A stretch of DNA of 41,980 nt from Planctomycetota bacterium (GCA_028280785.1 JANQLF010000280.1:1-41980), one strand, 5' to 3'. Positions 34,559-39,477 are shown, counted from the stretch's first letter. Made by a program: numbers and translations. Notes: a model not told the origin generated them from the sequence alone.

Positions 34559-34583
34559 TGGTCAGATAGCCTGGATTTGAACC
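34559..34583 (-). pseudogene. orphan 3' end of tRNA-Pro
   Basis: These 25 bases plus the two before them (34557-34583) are identical to 34721-34747, the 3' end of the intact tRNA-Pro including CCA and flank. The rest of the tRNA is absent and the 96-bp element begins at the T-stem. Confidence 0.8.
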
Positions 34584-34679
34584 GCGAGGACGTAAAATTG
34601 CGCAGCAATTTTAGAAGAGTACTTGAGTACTCTTCGGCGCCCGCAGCCCGGCGGAGCTTTGCGCAGCCGGAATCGCAGG
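34584..34679 (-). mobile_element. tRNA-tail element, copy 2
   Basis: 96 bp, the homologue of 33994-34089, with the same three hairpins and the same CCTCGC next to the T-loop of a truncated tRNA tail. Here the neighbouring intact tRNA is Pro, not Arg, so the element is associated with two different tRNA genes, in each case with a copy of the local tRNA 3' end. This argues for movement rather than a single segmental duplication. Confidence 0.65.
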
Positions 34680-34722
34680 ACCAGGAAATATTTCCCGTTA
34701 ATCCAAGTATCTTTAAATCGTT

Positions 34723-34799
34723 TGGTCAGATAGCCTGGATTTGAACCAGGGACTTCAGGCTCCCAAGGCCAGCGCTCTACCAAGCTGAGCTACTACCTG
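34723..34799 (-). tRNA. tRNA-Pro (UGG)
   Basis: 77 nt: acceptor CAGGTAG/CTATCTG, anticodon loop CTTGGGA, T-arm CCTGG-TTCAAAT-CCAGG, discriminator A, encoded CCA. Canonical. Confidence 0.93.
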
Positions 34800-34803
34800 A
34801 TAT

Positions 34804-34879
34804 TGGACCCGCTAGTCAGACTCGAACTGACATCGCAAATTTGGTAGATTCGCGTCTTAGCCACTTAGACGATAACGGG
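34804..34879 (-). tRNA. tRNA-Gly with rare anticodon ACC
   Basis: 76 nt: acceptor CCCGTTA/TAGCGGG, D-arm starting TCGTCTA (as in Glu tRNAs), anticodon stem CGAAT/ATTTG with loop CTACCAA, T-arm GTCAG-TTCGAGT-CTGAC, discriminator T, encoded CCA. C35, C36 and U73 are glycine identity elements, but A34 is very unusual for tRNA-Gly. It is first in its block, directly behind the promoter at 34884-34912. Confidence 0.75.
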
Positions 34880-34883
34880 TTTT

Positions 34884-34912
34884 TACTTACACAGCGAATA
34901 TAGAATTGTCAA
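34884..34912 (-). promoter_or_regulatory. sigma-70-type promoter for tRNA block 1
   Basis: On the minus strand TTGACA (34912-34907), a 17-base spacer and TAAGTA (34889-34884), five bases before the tRNA-Gly 5' end. The best consensus promoter I see in the array. Confidence 0.65.
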
Positions 34913-34930
34913 AGAAGTGAGGGCATAGTG

Positions 34931-34960
34931 TGCCTAGGCATCAAAAATTTAATTTTTGAT
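34931..34960. promoter_or_regulatory. two adjacent perfect palindromes upstream of the tRNA promoter
   Basis: TGCCTAGGCA at 34931-34940 touches the AT palindrome ATCAAAAATT-T-AATTTTTGAT at 34940-34960. They lie 19-48 bp upstream of the -35 box of block 1, where a regulator or an upstream activating sequence would act. Confidence 0.35.
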
Positions 34961-35113
34961 GTTTACAATAATTAATGCTGTTTTGGTATATATGACCTTA
35001 GCCGCTGTTTATTTAGATAAGATTCGGCAGGTAATACATGCGTTGAAGCATTAAGTGATGTGTATATGGTTACTTGTACCAGTGGTGACCGGCAACTCCT
35101 TGCGTATAAAACG

Positions 35114-35141
35114 AAAAAACCCTCGGATTTCCGAGGGTTTT
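35114..35141 (-). terminator. intrinsic terminator after tRNA block 2
   Basis: CCCTCGG-ATTT-CCGAGGG (35120-35137) with A-rich left and T-rich right flanks, so it can work on both strands. On the minus strand it closes the block that ends with tRNA-Arg(ACG). Confidence 0.8.
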
Positions 35142-35358
35142 GTTAGTAAATGACGACATTATCAATTACAAACAATACCCCCGTTCAGAATCGAAATTAT
35201 CTTTCGGTTCTGATCCGCTATTTATCGGCATGCCTGCGCCGACTTCGTAGCGTCTACCGCATTGTATTTCATTCATACTATTGATGAAATGTTTCATGAT
35301 GGTGCTCATTGTATATTTAATTTTATTATTTCAATAATTAAATTAAATATTATTAATT

Positions 35359-35433
35359 TGGCAGCCATGGAGAGATTCGAACTCCCAGCGTACGGCTTCG
35401 TAGACCGTTGTTCTTCCATTGAACTACATGGCT
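35359..35433 (-). tRNA. tRNA-Arg (ACG)
   Basis: 75 nt: acceptor AGCCATG/CATGGCT, anticodon stem ACGGT/GCCGT with loop CTACGAA, T-loop TTCGAAT, discriminator G, encoded CCA. A34 is normal here (inosine after TadA editing). Confidence 0.92.
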
Positions 35434-35437
35434 TTAA

Positions 35438-35511
35438 TGGAATTCCCGCGTGGATTCGAACCACGATAGACTCATTCAAAGTGAGTTGGCTTACCATTAG
35501 CCCACAGGAAT
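35438..35511 (-). tRNA. tRNA-Gln (UUG)
   Basis: 74 nt: acceptor ATTCCTG/CGGGAAT, anticodon stem ACTCA/TGAGT with loop CTTTGAA, T-arm CGTGG-TTCGAAT-CCACG, discriminator T, encoded CCA. Confidence 0.92.
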
Positions 35512-35514
35512 GTA

Positions 35515-35589
35515 TGGCCGGATCCCCAGGAGTTGAACCTAGATGGTGCGGGCTTCAACCGCATGCTTTACCATTTAAGCTAGAATCCG
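35515..35589 (-). tRNA. tRNA-Phe (GAA)
   Basis: 75 nt: acceptor CGGATTC/GGATCCG, anticodon stem TGCGG/CCGCA with loop TTGAAGC, T-loop TTCAACT, encoded CCA. Loop position 37 is G and the discriminator is G rather than the usual A, both atypical for bacterial Phe. Its 5' end touches the CCA of tRNA-His with no spacer. Confidence 0.85.
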
Positions 35590-35665
35590 TGGTCAGGAGA
35601 GTGGGAATCGAACCCACATCTTCTGCGTCACAAACAGATATTCTGTCCGCTTGAACTATCTCCTG
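35590..35665 (-). tRNA. tRNA-His (GUG) without encoded G-1 and with A73
   Basis: 76 nt: acceptor CAGGAGA/TCTCCTG, anticodon stem TCTGT/GCAGA with loop TTGTGAC, T-arm GTGGG-TTCGATT-CCCAC, encoded CCA. The base before C1 is T and the discriminator is A. Most bacterial tRNA-His have an encoded G-1 opposite C73; the A73 type is known mainly from some Alphaproteobacteria. Confidence 0.83.
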
Positions 35666-35765
35666 AAATCGTTTTTGTCGATAAAAACGATGCCAATGTC
35701 GGATAGTTTTCCGCTGAAGTATAAATATAAATAACATGAATAACTCCATGCTTGTTAATTAAAGA

Positions 35766-35841
35766 TGGTGCCAGCGGTAAGAATCGAACTCACGCGCTTC
35801 TGTTTACAAAACAGCTGCTCTACCAACTGAGCTACGCTGGC
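35766..35841 (-). tRNA. tRNA-Thr (UGU)
   Basis: 76 nt: acceptor GCCAGCG/CGCTGGC, anticodon loop TTTGTAA, T-arm GTGAG-TTCGATT-CTTAC, discriminator A, encoded CCA. Separated from tRNA-His by 100 bp with a CGTTTTT/AAAAACG hairpin at 35670-35690. Confidence 0.92.
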
Positions 35842-35852
35842 AATTCATTTGC

Positions 35853-35942
35853 TTTTAGTTTCGAGGGGATTCCTGGAGTTACGGTCCAAGGAGCAAGCTC
35901 CATTTTTTTGGACCTTCACTCTTACATCCCCTCGCGCTCCCC
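35853..35942 (+). repeat. palindromic array repeat R1 (inverted orientation)
   Basis: Same structure as R2-R6 but turned round. Outer stem GAGGGGAT/ATCCCCTC, middle stem GGTCCAA/TTGGACC, terminal hairpin GGAGC/GCTCC. It is the only copy whose T-rich end points away from the CCA of the neighbouring tRNA (Ile). Confidence 0.75.
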
Positions 35943-35950
35943 TTGGCTTT

Positions 35951-36027
35951 TGGTTGACGAGGGAAGAATCGAACTTCCGACCCTTGATGTATCAGATCAA
36001 TGCTCTGTACCACTGAGCTACTCGTCA
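35951..36027 (-). tRNA. tRNA-Ile (GAU)
   Basis: 77 nt: acceptor TGACGAG/CTCGTCA, anticodon stem TTGAT/ATCAA with loop CTGATAC, T-arm GGAAG-TTCGATT-CTTCC, discriminator A, encoded CCA. Confidence 0.92.
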
Positions 36028-36050
36028 CAATAAATGCCCGAATTAAATTC

Positions 36051-36146
36051 GGGGGAGTTTGAGGGGGCGTAAGCATGAAGGCTGGAAATAATAGCGACTG
36101 CAAGTCGCTCCAGCCGTAATGCCAGGAGCCCCTTCAAAATAAAAAG
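36051..36146 (-). repeat. palindromic array repeat R2
   Basis: Begins at the base after the tRNA-Glu CCA with CTTTTTATTTTGAAGGGG. Outer stem GAAGGGG/CCCCCTC type, middle stem GGCTGGA/TCCAGCC, terminal hairpin GCGACT/AGTCGC. Confidence 0.8.
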
Positions 36147-36223
36147 TGGTAACCTTAACGGGATTCGAACCCGTATCTCCAAGTAGAAAGCTTGGGATCC
36201 TAAACCAGTTAGACGATAAGGTC
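36147..36223 (-). tRNA. tRNA-Glu (UUC)
   Basis: 77 nt: acceptor GACCTTA/TAAGGTT, D-arm starting TCGTCTA, anticodon stem CCAAG/CTTGG with loop CTTTCTA, T-arm ACGGG-TTCGAAT-CCCGT, discriminator A, encoded CCA. Confidence 0.92.
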
Positions 36224-36228
36224 ATGTA

Positions 36229-36299
36229 TGGCATGGAGAGTAAGAATCGAACTTACCTTAGTGGGTTTGGAATCCACCATCCGACCACTCGGCCTCCAT
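36229..36299 (-). tRNA. tRNA-Trp (CCA) with a short D-arm
   Basis: Only 71 nt. Acceptor ATGGAGG/TCTCCAT, anticodon stem GTGGA/CCCAC (A31-C39 mismatch) with loop TTCCAAA, T-arm GTAAG-TTCGATT-CTTAC, discriminator G as in Trp, encoded CCA. Positions 8-26 are several bases short: CCG-AGTGGT-CGG folds as a minimal D-arm directly after the acceptor stem, and U8 is replaced by C. Confidence 0.75.
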
Positions 36300-36330
36300 A
36301 AATAAAATCAAATCTTCGCATGTAGAAAAT

Positions 36331-36428
36331 GGGGTAGCTCGAAGGGGTGTAAGCATGTAGGCCAAAAATAATGGCGACTGCAAGTCGCTTTGGCCGTAAT
36401 GCCAGAAGCCCCTTCGAAACAAAAAAGC
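36331..36428 (-). repeat. palindromic array repeat R3
   Basis: Follows the tRNA-Asp CCA with GCTTTTTTGTTTCGAAGGGG. Outer stem GAAGGGG/CCCCTTC perfect, middle stem GGCCAAA/TTTGGCC, terminal hairpin GCGACT/AGTCGC. Confidence 0.8.
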
Positions 36429-36503
36429 TGGCAGCGCTAGCGGGAATCGAACCCGCATCCCCTGATCGACAATCAGTCATCCTGGCCGTTGAACGATAGC
36501 GCC
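36429..36503 (-). tRNA. tRNA-Asp (GUC)
   Basis: 75 nt: acceptor GGCGCTA/TAGCGCT, anticodon stem CTGA/TCAG with loop TTGTCGA, T-arm GCGGG-TTCGATT-CCCGC, discriminator G, encoded CCA. First gene of block 2. Confidence 0.92.
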
Positions 36504-36960
36504 TTGTTGTTTTGGGGGCTCATGCCCCCAAGCCCCCCGCTTTGCTTTGTCATATCTATTTCTCTCTGAGAAATTCAGCCATTATATGGCTGACCGATAT
36601 TCGGCGCACGCCTATGCACTCGGCGCGAGCTCACATTATGCCACAATTATAAATTTGGGCATATTTCTCCTGCGAAGATAAATCTCCTTTCTTTGAAGTT
36701 ATGAATGCATTAAAAAACCCACTCGGGTATGAGTGGGCAATGATGAATTCAATTGTTACAATTAATCAATACATCACCGCCCAATAAGAATCTCCTGATC
36801 CCAATCGGTATGTCGTTGAAACGTATCAATAAAAATAATTCTGTAATTCAACATGATGATCCATAAATAACAAAGTTTAATTTAAATGCAAGTAAAAAAT
36901 GAATTTAATATAAGTGATGATAAATAATGAAATTAAAATAGTCGTTTGAATTTAAAAAAA
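36504..36960. other. intergenic region between tRNA blocks 2 and 3
   Basis: Contains a GC hairpin GGGGGC/GCCCCC at 36515-36530, a palindrome CAGCCAT/ATGGCTG at 36577-36593, the terminator at 36711-36737 and a low-complexity AT-rich stretch (~36830-36960). The promoter of block 2 must lie between 36504 and 36710; TATAAT on the minus strand occurs near 36648 and 36585, but neither has a good -35. No protein gene is seen. Confidence 0.45.
36711..36737 (-). terminator. intrinsic terminator after tRNA block 3
   Basis: On the minus strand CCCACTC-ATACCC-GAGTGGG (36737-36718) is followed by six T. It separates block 3 (Leu to Tyr) from block 2. Confidence 0.8.
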
Positions 36961-37052
36961 GGGGGAGCCCGAGGGGGCGTAAGCATGAAAGCTGGAAATA
37001 ATAGCGACTGCAAGTCGCTCCAGCTGTAATGCCAGTAGCCCCTTCGCACAAA
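36961..37052 (-). repeat. palindromic array repeat R4
   Basis: Follows the tRNA-Tyr CCA with a short T-rich link. Outer stem GAAGGGGC / GCCCCCTC, middle stem AGCTGGA/TCCAGCT (changed on both sides relative to R3), terminal hairpin GCGACT/AGTCGC. Confidence 0.8.
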
Positions 37053-37136
37053 TGGTGGGAGCGTAAGGAATCAAACCTCTTAGCCGATAGGCACTAGGGT
37101 TACAGTCTAGTTGAAATCTCACTCTCGAGCACTCCC
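37053..37136 (-). tRNA. tRNA-Tyr (GUA), class II
   Basis: 84 nt: acceptor GGGAGTG/CGCTCCC, anticodon stem CTAGA/CCTAG (A31-C39 mismatch) with loop CTGTAAC, variable arm with GCC-TATC-GGC, T-loop TTTGATT (T56 instead of C56), discriminator A, encoded CCA. The D-arm is compact (CTC-GAGAGT-GAG) and lacks the usual GG. Confidence 0.8.
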
Positions 37137-37147
37137 GGATAAAAATT

Positions 37148-37239
37148 GGGGGAGTCCGAGGGGGCGTAAAAGCGAAAGCCAAAAATAATGGAGCTTGCTC
37201 CTTTGGCTGTAGCTTCGGGAGCCCCCTCGAAACAAAAAG
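37148..37239 (-). repeat. palindromic array repeat R5
   Basis: Follows the tRNA-Ser(GCU) CCA with CTTTTTGTTTCGAGGGGG. Outer stem GAGGGGGC/GCCCCCTC, middle stem GCCAAA/TTTGGC, terminal hairpin GGAGC/GCTCC as in R1. Confidence 0.8.
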
Positions 37240-37327
37240 TGGCGGGAAGCAGTAGACTTGAACTACAAACGACGAACGTTCCGAGCGATTAGCAATCGCC
37301 GTCCTGCACCTGCAGAAATTACTTCCC
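37240..37327 (-). tRNA. tRNA-Ser (GCU), class II
   Basis: 88 nt: acceptor GGGAAGT/GCTTCCC, anticodon stem GGCGA/TCGCT with loop TTGCTAA, long variable arm (CGGAACGTTCGTCG), T-arm GTAG-TTCAAGT-CTAC, discriminator G, encoded CCA. The D-arm is unusual: CTGC-AGGT-GCAG with a four-base loop, and positions 8-9 are AA. Confidence 0.8.
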
Positions 37328-37330
37328 ACA

Positions 37331-37427
37331 CGGGGTAGCATGAAGGGGTGGAAGCATGAAGGCCAAAAATGATAGCGACTGCAAGTCGCTTTGGCCGTAA
37401 TGCCAAGAACCCCTTCAAAATAAATAG
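37331..37427 (-). repeat. palindromic array repeat R6
   Basis: Follows the tRNA-Ser(UGA) CCA with CTATTTATTTTGAAGGGG. Outer stem GAAGGGG/CCCCTTC, middle stem GGCCAAA/TTTGGCC, terminal hairpin GCGACT/AGTCGC. Confidence 0.8.
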
Positions 37428-37515
37428 TGGCAGAGAGTAGCGGAGTCGAACCACCGTGACATTTACCACGCCCTGGTTTTCAAGACCAGTTGCGCACCTC
37501 TGCGCGGTACTCTCT
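37428..37515 (-). tRNA. tRNA-Ser (UGA), class II
   Basis: 88 nt: acceptor AGAGAGT/ACTCTCT, anticodon stem CTGGT/ACCAG with loop CTTGAAA, long variable arm (CGTG...CACG), T-loop TTCGACT, discriminator G, encoded CCA. Compact D-arm GCGC-AGAGGT-GCGC. Confidence 0.85.
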
Positions 37516-37516
37516 G

Positions 37517-37590
37517 TAGGGGTAGAAGGACTTGAACCTCCAACTCACGGTTCTTAATACCGTTGCCTCTGCCAATTGGGCTATACCCCC
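37517..37590 (-). tRNA. tRNA-Leu (UAA) with class I body
   Basis: 74 nt without CCA: acceptor GGGGGTA/TACCCCT, D-arm GCC...GGC, anticodon stem ACGGT/ACCGT with loop ATTAAGA, five-base variable loop GAGTT, T-arm GGAGG-TTCAAGT-CCTTC, discriminator A. Bacterial tRNA-Leu normally has a long variable arm; this has none. G37 after A36 is also unusual. The gene is one base from tRNA-Ser(UGA), leaving no room for CCA. Confidence 0.75.
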
Positions 37591-37592
37591 GG

Positions 37593-37663
37593 AGTCACAG
37601 ATCGGAATCGAACCGATTAAAGTGGGTTTGCAGTCCACCGCCAATCCATTTAGCTTCTGTGAC
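37593..37663 (-). tRNA. tRNA-Cys (GCA)
   Basis: 71 nt to the discriminator: acceptor GTCACAG/CTGTGAC, anticodon stem GTGGA/CCCAC with loop CTGCAAA, T-arm ATCGG-TTCGATT-CCGAT, discriminator T as expected for Cys. Only CC is encoded before G1 of the next tRNA, so the terminal A must be added. Confidence 0.9.
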
Positions 37664-37670
37664 TTATACA

Positions 37671-37747
37671 TGGTAGGGGTAGAGAGATTCGAACTCCCAT
37701 CGCACAGTGTCTAAGACTGCCGCCTCTGCCGGTTGGGCTATACCCCC
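37671..37747 (-). tRNA. tRNA-Leu (UAG) with class I body
   Basis: 77 nt: acceptor GGGGGTA/TACCCCT, D-arm as in tRNA-Leu(UAA), anticodon stem GCAGT/ACTGT with loop CTTAGAC, five-base variable loop GCGAT, T-arm GGGAG-TTCGAAT-CTCTC, discriminator A, encoded CCA. Paralogue of the 37517 gene; again no long variable arm. First gene of block 3. Confidence 0.78.
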
Positions 37748-37806
37748 ATATATTATTACATACCTCTCCTAGCATACTTTTTTGAAATTTGAAAAAGAAT
37801 GAAATT

Positions 37807-37832
37807 AAAAAACCCCGCTTAAATAAGCGGGG
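37807..37832 (-). terminator. intrinsic terminator upstream of tRNA block 3
   Basis: CCCCGCTT-AAAT-AAGCGGGG (37813-37832), six T after it on the minus strand. It insulates the tRNA array from minus-strand transcription coming from the rtcB side. The plus-strand side has only TTAAAA, so it is weaker in that direction. Confidence 0.75.
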
Positions 37833-38138
37833 TTAAAATTAGTTTGTCGCGCAACGACAAATTATCCTATGTTTACCCCACTCGAATAAGTGCGTAAATA
37901 ACAGAGGGAACTGAGTTGCGATAGTAAATGTTTCATTATGAATTTCCTTTTATATTTGTGTTTGCTAATGTCAAATAATTAATTATGAATGAAAACTGTC
38001 CGGTCAGACGAATGTCGTCGTCCATTTTTTGAAGGTAGTCATTACATGTTCAAAATAAGAAATAATCAGAACGATAGTGCGCAAGCATTGACCAGGTGTG
38101 GTCGATGACGTGGGTGAGTGGATGTGCGTTACATCGTC

Positions 38139-38162
38139 AGCCCGCGTTTGCGGGCTTTTTTT
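38139..38162 (+). terminator. intrinsic terminator 31 bp before rtcB (possible attenuator)
   Basis: AGCCCGC-GTTT-GCGGGCT followed by seven T on the plus strand. No open reading frame ends here, so it closes either a short RNA or an rtcBA leader. Upstream hairpins GACCA/TGGTC (~38089-38103) and TGACG/CGTCA (~38106-38139) could be part of a switch. Confidence 0.7.
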
Positions 38163-38192
38163 ATTCCCTAATATAAACTCAGAGAGAACAAA

Positions 38193-39425
38193 ATGTCTCA
38201 AGATAAATTCGAACAAATCCACGGTTCAAAAGCTCCAATCAAAGCTTGGATCAAAGGCGTACCTTTAGAAGAAGCGGCTAAGCAACAACTGTTGAATGTC
38301 GCTAACATGCCTTTTATCCATAAGCACGTAGCCGTTATGCCAGATGTGCACTACGGTATGGGTGCAACTATTGGTTCTGTTATTCCAACAGTTTCAGCAG
38401 TCATTCCAGCTGCTGTAGGTGTGGATATCGGTTGCGGTATGTGCGCTGTGCAAACAACCCTAACTGCAAATGATCTGCCAGAATCACTAGGCCCAATGCG
38501 TAGCGCTATTGAAAAAGTAGTGCCCCATGGTCGTACAAGTGGGCGCGGTAATAAGCGCGATAAGGGTGCATGGAACGAAGTGCCTGAGAATGCACGCAAG
38601 CAATGGCGTAAATCTCTGGACGCAGGTTTTGATTTGTTGACACAGAAGCACAACGTTTTGAAAAATACTAACAACATTAAACACCTGGGTACCTTGGGTA
38701 CTGGTAATCACTTTATCGAAGTGTGCTTAGATGAAGCAGATCGTGTATGGATTATGCTGCATTCTGGTTCACGTGGCGTAGGTAATCGAATTGGTACTTA
38801 CTTCATTGAATTAGCCAAGCAGGATATGCGTAAACATAACGTAAATATTCCAGACATTGACCTGGCTTATTTAAGTGAAGGCACTGATCATTTTAATGAT
38901 TATGTTGAAGCCGTTGAGTGGGCACAGAACTTTGCACGTATTAATCGTGAAGTGATGATGACTGCTGTATTAAAGGCGATGCGTCAATTACCAGGAATTC
39001 GTCAATTCAAAGCTGATAAAATGATGGTGAACTGTCACCACAACTACGTAAACCGTGAGGTTCACTTTGGTGTGGAATGCCTAGTAACCCGTAAGGGTGC
39101 TGTGCGTGCCGGCAAAGATGAAATGGGAATTATCCCGGGCTCAATGGGTGCACGTAGCTACATTGTTCGTGGTAAAGGTAATCCACAAAGCTTTGAATCA
39201 TGCAGTCACGGCGCTGGTCGTATCATGTCACGTACTAAAGCTAAGAAAATGTTTAGCTTGGCAGATCACGAGTTAGCAACCGAAGGTGTTGAATGCCGTA
39301 AGGATAAAGATGTTATTGATGAAACACCAATGGCATATAAAGACATCGACGCCGTAATGCGCGCACAAAGCGATCTTGTTGATATTGTACATACACTTAA
39401 ACAAATTGTGTGCGTGAAAGGATAG
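38193..39425 (+). CDS. rtcB: RNA-splicing ligase RtcB
   Basis: 410 residues, close to E. coli RtcB (408). It joins RNA 2',3'-cyclic phosphate or 3'-phosphate ends to 5'-OH ends using GTP and Mn2+. Visible motifs: VMPDVHYGMGATIGSVIP, GVDIGCGMC (metal Cys ~81), GTLGTGNHFIEV, MLHSGSRGVGN, VNCHHNYV, the PGSMGARSYIVRG block and SHGAGR, whose His (~339) is the residue guanylylated in the family. The C-terminus DLVDIVHTLKQIVCVKG is nearly that of E. coli. AGAGAGAA precedes the ATG. It is followed by rtcA and stands divergent from the tRNA array, whose cleaved products are natural substrates for this enzyme. Confidence 0.97.
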   Translation: MSQDKFEQIHGSKAPIKAWIKGVPLEEAAKQQLLNVANMPFIHKHVAVMPDVHYGMGATIGSVIPTVSAVIPAAVGVDIGCGMCAVQTTLTANDLPESLGPMRSAIEKVVPHGRTSGRGNKRDKGAWNEVPENARKQWRKSLDAGFDLLTQKHNVLKNTNNIKHLGTLGTGNHFIEVCLDEADRVWIMLHSGSRGVGNRIGTYFIELAKQDMRKHNVNIPDIDLAYLSEGTDHFNDYVEAVEWAQNFARINREVMMTAVLKAMRQLPGIRQFKADKMMVNCHHNYVNREVHFGVECLVTRKGAVRAGKDEMGIIPGSMGARSYIVRGKGNPQSFESCSHGAGRIMSRTKAKKMFSLADHELATEGVECRKDKDVIDETPMAYKDIDAVMRAQSDLVDIVHTLKQIVCVKG

Positions 39426-39438
39426 CGAAATAGAAAGG

Positions 39439-39477
39439 GCATCTCATTAATACATTTATTAATGAGATGCATTTTTT
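39439..39477 (+). terminator. intrinsic terminator between rtcB and rtcA
   Basis: Perfect 13-bp stem GCATCTCATTAAT / ATTAATGAGATGC (39439-39470) with loop ACATTT, then a run of six T (39472-39477). It should reduce rtcA relative to rtcB, or stop the transcript at rtcB under some conditions. Confidence 0.8.

Larger units (their letters stand above)
34880..35358. other. intergenic region between tRNA blocks 1 and 2
   Basis: No protein gene is convincing. It contains the promoter of block 1 (34884-34912), two adjacent palindromes (34931-34960), the terminator of block 2 (35114-35141) and an 11-bp near-perfect hairpin at 35185-35213 (TCAGAA..CGAAA / TTTCG..TTCTGA). The remainder is AT-rich. Confidence 0.5.
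37748..38192. other. divergent region between the tRNA array and rtcB
   Basis: 445 bp. It holds a terminator at 37807-37832, a hairpin TTTGTCG/CGACAAA at ~37842-37860, and on the plus strand a ~150-nt non-coding leader ending in the terminator at 38139-38162, directly before rtcB. I see no sigma-54 promoter of the type used for rtcBA in Enterobacteria, and no rtcR gene. Confidence 0.5.

Noticed and set aside
34983-34996. TGGTATATATGACC, similar to the TGGTATATACCA operator
   Set aside because: Only one half matches and the second half is changed; it is not close to a gene start.
35262-36033. Open frames of 60-130 codons across the tRNA array on both strands
   Set aside because: They run through tRNA genes and repeats, have no ribosome binding sites and no recognisable domains.
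36229-36299. tRNA-Trp(CCA) read instead as tRNA-Gly(UCC)
   Set aside because: The shift needed to give UCC leaves only two of five anticodon-stem pairs; the CCA register gives four pairs and the Trp discriminator G.
36515-36530. GGGGGC/GCCCCC hairpin as terminator of a transcript upstream of tRNA-Asp
   Set aside because: No T-tract follows on either strand.
35853-37427. Six regularly spaced repeats considered as a CRISPR array
   Set aside because: Units are ~95 bp, imperfect, palindromic throughout, one inverted, and separated by tRNA genes; no cas genes.
37748-38192. Sigma-54 promoter and RtcR-type control of rtcBA
   Set aside because: No TGGCAC-N5-TTGC-like sequence was found before rtcB and no rtcR gene lies in the window.
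38004-38222. 72-codon minus-strand frame overlapping the rtcB start
   Set aside because: It covers the terminator hairpin and the rtcB ribosome binding site, has no domain and no good start signal.
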